NCBI RefSeq assembly: GCF_004337985.1
Contig: NC_043742.1
Span: forward strand, 2,900,176 to 2,964,175
Origin: Pyricularia pennisetigena
Taxonomy: Eukaryota > Ascomycota > Sordariomycetes > Magnaporthales > Pyriculariaceae
Direction: 5' to 3'
Length of the DNA stretch: 64,000 nt
Positions 11,829-23,588 of the stretch are shown one piece after another. The stretch's first letter is position 1. The number at the start of each line of letters is the position of its first letter. The position numbers and the translations under genes were made by a program. The notes under the pieces were generated by a model. It did not search any database and was not told the DNA's origin. It saw only the letters and a list, made by a program, of their open reading frames with translations.

Positions 11829-12233
11829 ATAATTTCATAAAATTGGTTGGAACCAGGCGAACGCACCGCCTTTTAACAGCGAAGCTGCGTAAATAACCTT
11901 ATTTGCGTTATTAGGTAAATTATGCGTATTAAAATGAAAATAAGCCCGGGTTTTTATAGAAAGTATTTACAAAAAACCTGTAATACCATTATGAAATAGT
12001 AGTGAAAAGTATTTTATATAATTTTCATTAATTCGATTAATTTATTCTGTTATTCGTTCCTAAACCTGTCCCTTTTCCGTTTAAAACGTCGCGACTATTA
12101 AATGCAAGGCGTCGTCGCTGGCCGGAGCGTGAATAGTAAAAAGGGTTAAAGGGGTGGTTTGATTGGAAAATATTATTGAAGGGGTATTATTCGGTATATT
12201 TTAAGGCAAAATACTAAATAGGACCAATTAAAA

Positions 12234-12672
12234 TATTACGATTAAAATCTCGGGTCACCTGTTTTTCAGGTAAAATATACTAGGTTAAACCAATTAAGCG
12301 TTTTAATCGGGTGACTGGGGTTTTTAATAATTGGGGTGAAATTATAATCGTTTTCAAGAAAATATTAAGGTTAACTAAAGTTTAATTGCTGCTAAGCAAT
12401 TTTAAAATTGAATTTATTTACATAGTAATACGCGTATTTTATATAAACTATATTTCTAATGTAATCTTTTTTAATCTATTAAATCTGTAATTCCAAAGCG
12501 AGGTTTTACAAATTACCCGAAATTATTCGTTAGTGATTACGGAATGCGACGTAATTGGGTCCTTATATAATCCTGTTTCCTGCCGGTCGGTGTTTCTTTG
12601 GTCGAGTGTCGTTAGGAGGGGTGTGACCCCGCCTGGCCTCCCTAGTACCGGCCCAATTGTCTGGTCGTAACA
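12234..12672 (-). repeat. Gypsy-B LTR (copy i)
   Basis: 439 bp on the minus strand, TGTTACGAC... to ...ATCGTAATA (TG/CA inverted ends TGTTACGA/TCGTAACA before mutation). Four better-bounded copies are at 16113, 23040, 34932 and 40825. Confidence 0.8.
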
Positions 12673-13209
12673 CCTAAGTTGTCGGCGTAAACCCCATTAA
12701 GTAAATTAATTCGAATGGGTTATTAGCGAACGAATACAGGGGTTTTGAGCCATATTTCGTTAGCGTGGATCCTATTTAAGATTTAAGCCAAATACAGCGC
12801 GGTGAATAATCTATTAAAGTGCCAAACTAATTTTGGATTTGCAATGCTAGCGAACGCTGTGATATTTAAAAATTAGGCCTAAGTCGACCGCCAGTTTTTA
12901 GGGATTTTTATTGTGAATCCAGGGGGCTTAGGTGTTAAAACATTATTTATAATCACCAATCTCGCACAAAAACAGGAATAGTTTGGTCAATATACGTGCT
13001 GTAGGGATGCGAGAATCACAGAAATAAGACCTGAAATTTAGGTTTTTCAAAAAACACCCCTATTACCGTATAAGCCACTTTTGGGTTCGCACGCAGTGGT
13101 GCAGAGTAACTAGTTTATAGGTACAGGGCTGGTATTATCCCTGGTATAAGGTAAATCTTATTCGCTGACCTTTATAACGCAACTCCTATAATATACAATG
13201 TAATTAATA
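12673..13209 (-). mobile_element. Copia fragment: leader joined to half LTR
   Basis: On the minus strand 13060-12673 aligns with the Copia leader 3765-4150 (AAACCTAAATTTCAGG, ACGCTAACGAA, CCCCTGTATTCG). Directly adjacent, 13209-13060 is the first half of a Copia LTR. The second half of the LTR and the first 60 bp of leader are missing. The breakpoint is at AAAAAACACCC, the same LTR spot where TIR elements inserted in two other copies. The LTR continues at 15056-15157 after the pogo element. Confidence 0.7.
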
Positions 13210-15055
13210 ACGTTGGGTACCGCTTAACCGCACCCCCCTAACAACCGTACCCCCAAGATCTAACAATGAAATTTCGCGTTTCGGAAATCGATTTAAAAAT
13301 AAAACTGTTAACGTACAAAAATATAATCGCTTTTAGGCTGTTCTGGTTTATTAACCTTTTTTATTAGTTAAAGATTCCCAGTTTTCTATCTTATTTTCCT
13401 GTAATCCAATTATATTTTATTTGTTTACCAGAAGCTCGTTTGGATCCGGAACCACCCTCTGTTTTTCAACCGGCCGTATTACCTCCAACTGTGCTTTAAA
13501 TAGACTAATCTTTTGCTAAATTTAAACCAATAAAATATTTTTGGTTTCGAACTTTTTTTGGACTTTTACAAACTAAAGCCGTAAAATGGCGTTATTTGTT
13601 TCGGACCGGGAAATTACCTATATTGAAATCTAGTATTTCGAGTCGTTTAAGGGTTTTCCAAATAAAGAAAAACAGGTCGTTAATATGTTCGGTTGGACTT
13701 TCCGGTGTTTTGTACTTTTAGAAACCATTATTTCTTTTCGCCATTAACGCTGCTATTTTCTTATAAAAAACGGTTAAAAACTCTTTAACCAAGTTTACCG
13801 GCTATAACCCAGTCGTATGCCAATTAAATTGGATAATTCTTCCAGTAAATGCTTTTGATTTGGTTTTTTAATAGCAGATTAAAAGGTTTCGCTTTTCAAT
13901 AACCGTTAAACAGTAAAACTGGCTTATGAATCCAAATTAACATTAATTACCCTGCTTTTACGGCCCAAGAACCAAGGAACCCAATGGTTAAAAAACGTGC
14001 GACGAATAAAAGGGTGAATATAGGAGTTAAATGTTATTTTGGAAGTAAATAAGCATAAATTCGTTCGCGATGTGTAATTTATAGCCGTCGAAAACCACTA
14101 ACCGTTTTTAGGGGTATTGGGTTGGGCATACGAATAAACACCTTTTCTAACCATTTTATAACCGTTCAACTATTTGTCTACCCGTTTTTAATTATTCAAA
14201 ATCACAAATTATCGAAAAGGCCTAAATCCGTCCGAAATTCTTATTATTATACGCTTTTTCCCTTAAATAAAACCAATGGAAATTTGGTAACGCCCGTAAC
14301 CAATTAGTATTTAATTATATTCGTCCCACCCCACGTTCCGGGTTTTCTTTCGTTGTAACGGCCGGATCCCGATAAACTTTAATACCAGGCTGTTTAATTG
14401 CTAACTTTCTCTTATAACGGTTTCGTCGATATTCCACCGATCTTCTGGTTTAATATCGTTAATAACGGGGTTTATAATATAAAACCGTTATAATTGAATT
14501 ATTTCCGTAAAAACCGCATTAACACGGGCTTTATTATTCGACGGGGCCTTTAGGTTTTAAGGATTGGATAAAAAACCAAAAACCGGGTTATCTAACCTTT
14601 TTTTAAACCTTTGATTTTTCCGGCGGCCTAAAAAATTCGTTCCACAAAAAAACAAAAATTTTAATGCGTTGATAAAAGGCTTAAAACGGTTTGGGTAAAC
14701 ACCCAATTAGTTAAATGTTTTTCCCATTCCGGTAAAAGTTTTTAAAATAGTTATTTTGTTTGTTATTTAAATTGGGCGCCGTTAAAATGACCTCGAAGGG
14801 TGCTTATAGGTATACCCCATTTTTGGGATGCTTTTGTAATTGATTCGCCATTTTGAACGTCGTTAACGGCGGAAATAAACCGATTTTTGGTATATTCTGT
14901 CATTTTGAAAATAAAGAAACGAAATTAGAAAAAAGTAATGCAAAAACAGAAAATCTATGGAAACATTTATGATAGAAGTTCGAAAGTGAAAATAGAAGTG
15001 TTGTTAGCTTTGGGGTGCGGTTGTTGGGGGTGTGCGGTTAGGGGGTACCTAACGT
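13210..15055 (-). mobile_element. Pogo/Fot1-like DNA transposon A
   Basis: 1846 bp with terminal inverted repeats ACGTTGGGTACC... and ...GGGGGTACCTAACGT, followed by further inverted CCGCACCCCCCTAACAACC-like sequence. It sits in a Copia LTR. The left flank has TA; the right TA is blurred by mutation. On the minus strand a WNIDETVI motif (about 14445-14420) marks the first catalytic Asp of the DDE transposase, as in element D. Frames are full of stops. Same family as the elements at 42446 and 48806. Confidence 0.8.
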
Positions 15056-15157
15056 TTATCCGATGACCCCGATAGCCACATTTCGGCATCATATATTGTG
15101 GATCATCTATCAATAAAACTGGGTCCATTATATGCAAAACAACGTATATAATCAACA
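15056..15157 (-). repeat. Remainder of the Copia LTR split by pogo A
   Basis: Continues the LTR of 13060-13209 and ends AATCAACA at 15157, the complement of the LTR start TGTTAATTATATGCG. Confidence 0.7.
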
Positions 15158-15276
15158 TATATCTATAACCGTATACTGACAAATTGGCTTAGTTTAAAAC
15201 AATTACAATACGTAATTGTTAAAATGTAGGCCAGCGAAATTTATATTTTGGACTTTTGCATACCTTTTATATACAA
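15158..15276. other. Short AT-rich spacer
   Basis: About 120 bp between the Copia LTR end and the T2 element. I see no gene or repeat match. Confidence 0.4.
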
Positions 15277-15934
15277 TTTAAGGACGCTAGAAGATAGAGT
15301 AAGCTTGATTTTGAACGCGGGGAAAGGTGGATTACCTACAAGGCTAATGGAACGTTAAAATGGCAGATAACTGTCTGCTACCGGGTAATAAAGAGAATAT
15401 ATCGTTATTACATATTCGATGTGTTTAATTGTTATATCGTTCAATCGATAATTCGATGAATTTGAGGCCAAGTTGCAAATTACGTGTTCGAATCCGTAGG
15501 CGCAGATCTTCGATCCGTATTGCGGGAATGCGGGGTTATATTACATGATTGGCCTTATTTATGTGACTCACCTGCGGCCTATTGAGCCTATCTGCTCATT
15601 CACCCTAACGGCCTGGTGTGCCTATGTATGCACATAGAATCAGCGATTACAACGGGATTCGAACTTACGCACTTTAATAACGTATATATAAAATAGATTA
15701 CAGTAAATGCATTAAACTATTAAGTTCGATTATATATATCGTATTTGTTTTATGATTAAAATTATGGACAAAGACGTGATATATAAGGTTTTGTATATAT
15801 TAACTCGTATACGGTTTATTTATTTTATATATATTCATTTAATGCAGGGTAATTAATAATACTAGCTTAAGTTAACCCTTATTGGGAGATGCAGGGTAGT
15901 TAATAGAATTAGCCCTGCGTTAGCCATGTTTATA
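15277..15934 (-). mobile_element. Solo LTR-like element T2 with tRNA-like boxes
   Basis: 658 bp, reverse-complement relative of 2009-2650. Flanks TACAA (15272-15276) and TATAG (15935-15939) differ only by C/T and A/G, as expected of a RIP-mutated 5-bp TSD. A good B box GTTCGAATCC is at 15486-15495 and the other B box (minus) at about 15655-15665. More mutated than T1 and T3. Confidence 0.7.
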
Positions 15935-16027
15935 TATAGAAAATAATAATCCATATTTTAGTGGTAATCCGGATTTTAAGGACCCCTTATCCGAGAAGGG
16001 GGTTAGTAAAGCAAAACGCATAATTAA

Positions 16028-16112
16028 TGCCGAAATTGGGTTATGGGTTTATCCGTTTATTATACATTATAAGAGTTGCATCTAAAGGTTAGCGAATGGG
16101 CTTTACCCTATA
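16028..16112 (+). repeat. Copia LTR, left piece (split by gypsy-B and a TIR element)
   Basis: ATGCCGAAATTGGGTT... GAGTTGCATCTAAAGGTT...GGGCTTTACCC corresponds to the middle of the Copia LTR. It continues at 23502-23588 and 26849-27113, so one LTR is spread over 11 kb by two nested insertions. The sequence just left (15940-16027) has no clear match. Confidence 0.65.
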
Positions 16113-16569
16113 TGTTACGATCGAGGTATCGTAAAACCTGTTCTTAGGATAAAGTACAGTGGGTTCAAGCAACTGAAGGTCTTGGCTGGATAACTGGGGC
16201 TCTTAATAACGGGGGTGAAATTATAATCGTTCTCGAATTATTATTGAGGTTAATCAAAATTTAATTGCTGTTTAACAATCCTAAAATCGAATCTATTTAA
16301 ATAACATTAAACGCGTCTTATATAGACTATATTCCCAATATAATTTCTCCTAATTTTTGGTAAATCGCAGAAATCACTTCCTTGAATTTATTATAATTTT
16401 TAAAGGATCATTAAAATTACTTTTTCTGGCAATTACGTAATATTATGTAACTGGATCCTTACGTAATCCTATTCCCTATCGGTCGGTGTTTTGTCTGGTT
16501 AAATGTCGTTAAAAGGGGTGTAACCCCGCCTGGTCTTACTAGTACCAACCCGATTATTTGGTCGTAATA
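16113..16569 (-). repeat. Gypsy-B copy ii 3' LTR
   Basis: 457 bp, same length as its partner. Its plus-strand left edge is TGTTACGATC at 16113. Confidence 0.85.
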
Positions 16570-16871
16570 CCAGGTTTCCTCTCCCTTAACCAAATCCCTT
16601 TAACTTTTAAATAATTCGTATTCCTTTCATCTTTGTGTTTATTTCCATATTCCTCCTTTGCTAACTTTTTTGCGCTATATCCAATCGCGTTTCCAAATCG
16701 AAATTTAGTCGTTCGTCGACAGAACGTCGACACGCCCTCCTTTTTTTGATTATCGGCTAATATTATTAAAATACCTTTTTATAATCCCTACTATACCAAA
16801 AGCGTAACATTTTTTTTAAATATCTCCTTAAAATTCTTTTCGTTATATGGACTATGTTCGTTTAAACTGTT

Positions 16872-17297
16872 TTGGGTACGATGAATTGGTTTTGTCGGCC
16901 GCCCAAATTCCTTACATCGGGCGTTAACACTGGAAACTGGATGCGGAAATTAAGGCGGTCGAAAAACGGATTTATACGCAACAAGCGAAATTGTTTCGTT
17001 TACGAAAATAATAAAACATTGTGGGTTGAAAAAATAATGCGAGCTATATTTCGCGGGATTAACGATTTGGAGGAATTGAATTGGGTGGAACGCGAGGAAA
17101 TAAAACAGGAAAAGCGGCGGCGATCGGCCGAAATTTTCCCTAAAATATCTCTGGAATCGCTTTTTCCGGATTACAATTTTGTCTGGGATTCGTCTTTCCT
17201 AATAAATCCTTTAAATCCTTTTTTGTTAAATAAAATAAATGTGTTTGCACAATATTCAATTGGTGAATTTTTTTTATTCATATATTTCAATTCGTAA
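16872..17297 (+). CDS. Antisense accessory ORF in gypsy-B, frameshifted
   Basis: 141 open codons on the strand opposite to gag-pol, between integrase and the 3' LTR. The stretch VEKIMRAIFRGINDLEELNWVEREE is acidic/basic and helix-like, followed by a K/R/E run and SLFPDYNFVWDSSFLINPLNP. A second frame just upstream (about 16935-17012) reads LDAEIKAVEKRIYTQQAKLF, which looks like the matching coiled-coil start, so a frameshift near 17010 breaks the original protein. Comparable antisense coiled-coil ORFs are, to my memory, common in fungal gypsy elements and often annotated as hypothetical proteins. Its role is unknown. Confidence 0.5.
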   Translation: MGTMNWFCRPPKFLTSGVNTGNWMRKLRRSKNGFIRNKRNCFVYENNKTLWVEKIMRAIFRGINDLEELNWVEREEIKQEKRRRSAEIFPKISLESLFPDYNFVWDSSFLINPLNPFLLNKINVFAQYSIGEFFLFIYFNS

Positions 17298-17307
17298 TAT
17301 ATGTTAA

Positions 17308-18660
17308 TTATTTCTCTATAAATCCGTTTCGTGGTATGATTTCGAATCCTGGTCGATTTTTAACTTCTGTGAATAGTAAATAATACTTTTTTAGGCTGTC
17401 CTCCTTTTGGCTAATTTGCTCGCAAATGCAATCCTTGATAATATTGGCGGAATAATTCCTAACAGTTTTGGAAATGGTTAAAAAAATCCCAAATATTCTT
17501 TTCGTGTCCATAATTTTCTTATTTAAAAAGGTATTTTATTTTGCCGTGGTTGCGTTTATGGTCCTGTATTTGGTCGACGTTATACGTTTTATTTTGCGTC
17601 CATTTTAATTGTTTTTTATATATTGGTACCGTATAATGCCAATTCCAATAATAATACGTGGAACGGGGGTGGAGTTTTATAGTTTTTGGTAAAAATAATT
17701 TGTATTTAATTTCGTTAATCTTTTTATTAATTTTTTAAGACCCAAATTCTTTAAAACCAAATTTGCTATTTGGCCGTTGTGTTTCAATATTTTCGTCGAA
17801 TAATATAAACGCCTTTTCCCTTTTAAAATATGGTCCCTTTATCCGATGCGGGTTGGCGTATTTGGTGATTTCTTTTCGTACGAATTCTAATTTCTATTGG
17901 ATTTCCTGATAAAATTCCCGTAATACGTTTACTTGTTTATCGGTTCGTGGGGCGGTAATTGTGGTCCTTAGTTCTCCATATACGGTAGGATTAAATCTGT
18001 AATTTGTATAAAGCGGGGATGTTTTAATAGTTCCATTTTTGAAATTATTATACGCGAATTATGCCGTAAATAACAGTCGTACCCAATTATCCTAATTATG
18101 TTTTACATAGTACCTTGAATATCATTTTTATATTTTGTTTGCTCGTTTCATTTGTCCCTTTGTTTGCGGGTGAAATGCTGTAAATATCTTATAATTGATC
18201 CCTAATTATTCCATTAACATTTCCGAAAATTTGATGCAAAAAGTTTATCTTTATCCGTAATACTGCTTTTTGGAAATCCGTCGTTGTTAACAGTTATTTT
18301 TAAGAATATAGAGACGATTTTTTCGGCGTTACTGTTTTTTTTCTAAAGCAGGAAGTAGGCGTATTTGGTAAATTTGACCATTATAACTAATATATTATCG
18401 TAGTTTATCTTAATAAATAGCTTTTTGGAAAATGGTATTTTAACGATAAATTCATTGTAATAATCTGCCACACTTTGCTAGGGCTTGGTAAAGGTTGTGA
18501 AGACCTATAAGATTTATAATTTGCGGACCTGCCTTTTGCGCAAAGTCCGTAATTCTTAATGGATTTTCGTACTTTTTATCGTATTTTTCTAAAATTATAA
18601 TGTTGTTTTGTCCGTTTTTATATCTTGGAAATTCCTTGGTATCCATAGGCTTTATTTCCT
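17308..18660 (-). pseudogene. Gypsy-B copy ii integrase relic
   Basis: Minus strand, several frames. An AFHPQTKGQMKRANK stretch near 18190-18145 is the gypsy integrase 'YHPQTDGQTER' motif. The 64-codon piece 18646-18452 precedes it, where the zinc-binding and core start are expected. No continuous frame remains. Confidence 0.7.
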
Positions 18661-18799
18661 TGGATCGTTCGTAATTCTTCCGGTATAATTACGGTATTAG
18701 TTATAATAAGGTTTCGGTAAACCGGTAAAAGGTTTCCGTTATTATTTGTTGTAAAAGCCTTTCGTATTTTTTGGGTATTGTTTTTCAACAATCTGGTTT

Positions 18800-20510
18800 T
18801 CGGTTAAAAGCGTCGGCCCTACCGTTTTTTATTCTTGTTCGATAAATAATCCTAAAATAGAATTTTAATAGGAATTTTACCCATTTGATTTGTCGTTTGC
18901 TCAATACTTTGCTGGTGGTATAGTAGATTAGGTTTTTATAATCCGTATAAATTAATATTTTATATTTAATTCCAAATAATTATAGTTTTCATTTTTCGAA
19001 TACTCGGATAATACCTATAAATCTTTTATCGTGGATTTGGTTATTGAATTTTATTTTTTATAGCTTTTTTGAAAAAAAAGGCGCAAAGGTGTAGGCGTTT
19101 TCTTTCGTTTTGTTAATTAAATTATCCTCCGATTATATAATCGGATACGTCGGTTTCGATTTCGAAAGGTTTTGCTGGATTTAGTATTTTGAAAATTGGT
19201 TTTCGTGCTATTGCGTTTTGTAATTATTCGAAAGCTTGTTTTATTTATTCCGTCAATTGGAATTTTAAATCTTTTTTGGATATGTTGGTCAATAGGGTGG
19301 CGATCGCGCCGTAATTTTTAAAAAACTTTTATAAAAGTTTACAAATCCAGATAATCCCCGAACGTTTTTTACGGTTTATAGTCGGGGCTATTCTTTCATT
19401 TTTTGGATATTCAATTTTTCCACCCTAATCTCCCCAGGAGCGATAATATATGCTAAAAGGTTGATTTGTTTGTTGTAAAAAATGCATTTTTCGGGTTTAA
19501 TCAAAAATTTAACGTCTCGTAGCTTTTGGAAAACTGTGTGAACAATTTCCCGTGTTTTTCCAACGTTTTGGAAAAAATAAAGATATAATCCAGGTAAATA
19601 ACGACAGAAATGTTTAAATACTCCCTGAAAACGTGGTTAATTATAGTTTGGAACGTCGCGGAGGCGTTAATAGAACCCAAAAGTATTACCAAATATTTGT
19701 AATATTTTCGTTTAGGGCAAAATGCTGTTTTCCATTTTTCGCCTTCCCTTATAAGGATTAAATTATATGTTTTTAAAGTCTAATACTGTAAACTATTGGA
19801 TTTGGTAAAATATACTTCGGAATTTTCCTATTAGTGGGAACGGGGAGCAATTTGTTATTATAACATCGTTTAATTGTTTGTGATTCACGCATAACCGTAC
19901 TTTTCCGTCTTTTTTTAGTACGAAAAGGATTGGGTATCCTGCTGGTAATATCGATGATTTAATATAACCTTTTTTAAAATGTTCTGCGAAATATCCGGAT
20001 AAAGTTTTAATTTGTGTCGGGTTTAAACCGTATATTTTATGGATTTTTGGCTGGGTTCCTTTTTTCAATAATAGTTTGCAGTTGAACAGGTTATATTCGG
20101 GTAATTCGGTTTCGAACTTTTGGTTTAATAATCGTATGTAAATTTGGTATTTTTCTGGGATTTTGCCGTTTTTAATCTGTTCCTTTGTCGTTGGTATTAC
20201 ATGGCCGGATTGGTTTTAACCTCTCAATAATCGCTTTTCTTCGATATTAGCTTTAGGGTTGGTCGTTTTTCCTACAAGTACCGCATTTATTTTATTTAAT
20301 TTTTCCGTACCCTATATTTCCTACATAAACCCTGCGGTGCTGGAGGTCGTTTAATAATCAGGTGCTTTTTATATTGGATTTGGCCGGTAATCCAATTTAT
20401 CCTTGGGTTGTCTTTCTTAAACCAAAGAATTCCTGAAATTCTATTTTTATTCCCTATTTGCGTAATCTTTAAAGTGATTTGTTTATTTCGTTTAAAATTT
20501 TCCATCCAAA
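18800..20510 (-). pseudogene. Gypsy-B copy ii RT and RNase H relic
   Basis: Minus strand. 20505-20296 reads ITLKITQIGNKNRISGILWF...NPRINWITGQI, the segment after the aspartic protease. 20068-19793 is the RT N-terminus: KKGTQPKIHKIYGL, LPAGYPILFVLKKDGKVRLCV. 19692-19501 has FQTIINHVFREYLN and VVIYLDYIFIFSKTLEKH, with the active-site second Asp changed to Tyr. Stops separate the pieces. Confidence 0.85.
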
Positions 20511-21839
20511 AATGTACGGGTTTTATTTCGATAGTGCCGTTCCAGTATAAAACTGCGCTTGCTTTTACGGTTTATAATTGATATTCTTTTATTACCGAAA
20601 TATCCGTCGTTTTTCTACGAGTTTTGGGGAAATGTAATTATTTTATGCTCCGTTACTAAGGAACGATCGTATAGGTTTTCAGTCAGATTATATATGTAAA
20701 AGTATATATCCGTGTACCGCCTTCGTAGCTTATATAACCTTGAGGGTTTTGTATTCCGTTTTTATTATTACTGTCCGGTACCTTATACCGTTTGGCCATT
20801 TTAGTTTTTTAACTTGCTGGACTCGCGTCGTGGATCTTTTGTTTTTTTGCTTTGGTGCGTATAACTATTTTTAATTTTAATTTAATCGAATGGATGTCCT
20901 ATTGGTGCGGGTGTTTTTCGTGCGTTCGTGCGTATTTCATTATTCTTTACGCTGGGGCTCCACGCGATTTTAATTATTAATACGGGTCCTGGTTATCGTA
21001 ATTTTATTTCGTACCATATCTGTATTTTGGTTAACATATGTATTTTATATATATTTCGGATGCAATCGTACCATGGAAATTGTTTTTACCTGCAGCATGC
21101 TATAAAATAATTGTTACAGGGGGTAAGAACTACCGTTAATTCGATATTAAATTTTTATTTGATTTCGCAATTGGGTAGGTTAATAATGGTATATATTTTG
21201 TGGATATTTATCATTCTGCGTCGTCGTGGTAAAAAGTCGTGGATTATTTTATTGCTAAAATGTAACCCGCAATTGTTTCGAAAACATTTTACCCAAAAGA
21301 TTTTTATATGTTTGGGATATTTAATATTTAAAATCGGGTGGTTTCCGAAAATTAGATTCATTGGTTTCATAAGGTTTTATATTTGTATTCGAAATGGTAT
21401 TCCGGGGAATTGTATCAATTGGTCGTTTCGGTATAAATTAACTGGCTTTTGTTCGTATATATAGGGGTTATTTTCCTTTGCTGCACTGTATAAGGTTGAA
21501 GGTATAACCTCTTCTTCGCTAGATTCGTCTTTTAATTAATTATTAGATTCGTTCGCTAAAATTTGTTAAATTATTCGGATACGGTGGGTTTACTCCAATG
21601 GTATTGGTTTTAGTTTTTTAAGGTTTTTAACTCCGTAAATTCGGATAATTTGGCGGTTTATTAAATTAATTTCGCTGGTGGTTTAGTTCCAATAAGTACG
21701 CGGTCTCCCATTGCTAAAGTCCGGGTGTTTTCAAGTTTTTACGGGTATTATTTTGCATCCATTTTCAAATTATTATGGGTTATATAATTGTCGTGGTAGC
21801 TTACGGTCCAGCTTATTAGTTCGTACAGGTCCGAAAATA

Positions 21840-22767
21840 TTATTTATTGGTTGTTAATTGCGTTAAATCCTCCCAATTTCCTTGGTTTAGAAGGGAAATC
21901 GGGTGTTTTATTCTGATTCTCGGGGCAATTCCGGGCGATATACCCTGTTTTATCCCACTTACAACATTTATCGCTTTTGGGATCCTTGCGAGGCTTTTTC
22001 TATTGAATGGCATTAAAGTCTGTAAAGCCGTTATAGGTACTATACGCAATGCTATAAGTCGGGTTTAATATGTAACGGGATTGGTACCATGCGTTGTTTT
22101 TTGGGTCTGTCGGCTGGTGTTGGTATTTGCGTCCCGTATTAATTTACCGTATTAAAACGACGAATATTCGTTATCCTCTTTGTTTTTTTATGGCCGTTCG
22201 TAAATTCTATTATTTAATCTAATACCAAATTCGACGTACTCGAGGAAATCCTCGGGTCTGTCGAATTTGGACACTTCGTTTTTTATTTCAAATTTCAATC
22301 CTTAATGAAATTATCAAATCTTAAATTATTCGGTCGTACCCAGCCTAATTGCCAACCTTTTAAACTCGGGTGCATAAGCGGAGGCTAACTTACTTTATCG
22401 TAAATTGGTTAGGTTACATTTGGTCTATCGCTTTTTATCGGGTTCCTAGAACAAAGAGCGGAGAATGCGTTCGTACCCTGCAAAAATTGAAAAAATGTCG
22501 GTAATTTCCTGGCGTCGTTTTTAAAAAGGTATATCGAACTACTTTTGCAACAGAGGCTCGAACCAGGACAGAACTCGTCCGCGAAAAAAATGGCCGTATG
22601 CACCACTTTTTTTGTTTCGCTGCGGACAATTTCCAAATAAAACGCTTCATAAATACGTATCTATACCAGATATCCTTCAAATTGTCCGCGTATTTTGTCA
22701 AGTATAACCGGGGGGTTAAATTCAAATTTTTCGCGCTTATTAAAAAAGGTTGAAAAAATATTAGCAC
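21840..22767 (-). pseudogene. Gypsy-B copy ii gag relic with zinc knuckle
   Basis: A minus-strand frame near 21985-21925 reads DKCCKWDKTGYIARNC, a CCHC zinc knuckle with the second Cys displaced. Open stretches at 22767-22435 and 22636-22409 lie in the gag capsid region. Equivalent gag sequence is clearer in copy i. Confidence 0.6.
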
Positions 22768-23039
22768 CGGTTCGAAAAGTTTGTAATTCTTTATAAAATT
22801 AGGCTACGCGGAACGTTTGTTTCTGGGATTCCTAAATAGTTTAAACTATTTATTTACGTAATTGATTTTCCTTATCGTCGATATTGCTATCGTCCTTAGG
22901 TCGAACGGTGGTTGTTTGCACCGTTTTACTGGACGTGGCAAGAATGTTAGGGGTATTATTTTTAAACGTTTGGGAAAACATGTTGTCGGATACTATTCGG
23001 TATATTTCAAGGCAAAATACTGAATAGAAGCAATTAACA

Positions 23040-23496
23040 TATTACGATTAAAATATCGGGTAACCTGTTTTTAAAGAAAAATATTGTAGGTTATAGCAAT
23101 TAAACGTTTTGGTTAAATAGTTGGGGTTTCTAATAATTCGGGTAAAATTATAATCGTTTTCAAATAAATATTATGGTTAATAAGAATTTAATTGCTGCTA
23201 AGCAATCCAAAAATTGAATCAATTTATATGGTAATAAACGCGTTTTATATAAACTATATTCCCAATATAATACCTCCTAATCTTTGGTAAATCGCAGAAA
23301 TTACTTCCCTTAATCTATTATGATTTTTAAAGGATCAATGGTATTATTTTCCTTGGCAGTCTCGTGGTGTCACGTCATTGGGTCCTTACGTAATCCTGTT
23401 CCCTGTCGGTCGGTGTCTTCTCTGGTCGAGTGTCGTTAGGAGGGGTGTAACCCCTCCTGGCCTCACTGGTATCGACCCGACAAAATGGTCGTAACA
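23040..23496 (-). repeat. Gypsy-B copy ii 5' LTR
   Basis: 457 bp, ends GGTCGTAACA at 23496, followed by the CTATA duplication. Confidence 0.85.
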
Positions 23497-23501
23497 CTAT
23501 A

Positions 23502-23588
23502 CCGGTTATAATACCCACCGTGCTCTTACGAGTTAGCTACCCTGTACTACTGCGTGCGAACCCAAAAATTGTTTTAATAATAATGAGG
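23502..23588 (+). repeat. Copia LTR, middle piece
   Basis: Contains GAGTTAGCTACCCTGTAC and GTGCGAACCCA of the longer Copia LTR subtype that is also seen (minus) at 48522-48805. Confidence 0.65.

Larger units (their letters stand above)
11078..12672 (-). mobile_element. Gypsy-B copy i, partial (LTR and gag)
   Basis: Minus-orientation gypsy-B: its 5' LTR at 12234-12672, then leader and gag down to about 11078, where gypsy-A begins. The sequence at 11079 onward matches gypsy-B copy ii from about 21776, so the break is inside gag/protease. No RT or integrase of this copy is in the window; the rest may continue to the left of gypsy-A. No matching TSD is available for that reason. Confidence 0.75.
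16113..23496 (-). mobile_element. Gypsy-B copy ii, full length, RIP-inactivated
   Basis: 7384 bp with two 457-bp LTRs (16113-16569 and 23040-23496) and a perfect 5-bp TSD CTATA (16108-16112, 23497-23501). A polypurine tract AAGGGAGAGGAAACC on the minus strand touches the left (3') LTR. On the minus strand: gag, zinc knuckle, protease-adjacent region, RT, RNase H, integrase. RT has YLDY instead of YLDD. An antisense ORF lies between integrase and the 3' LTR. It is inserted in a Copia LTR. Confidence 0.9.

Noticed and set aside
2009..15934. T1 and T2 as the two LTRs of one element
   Set aside because: They are in opposite orientation and each has its own TSD.
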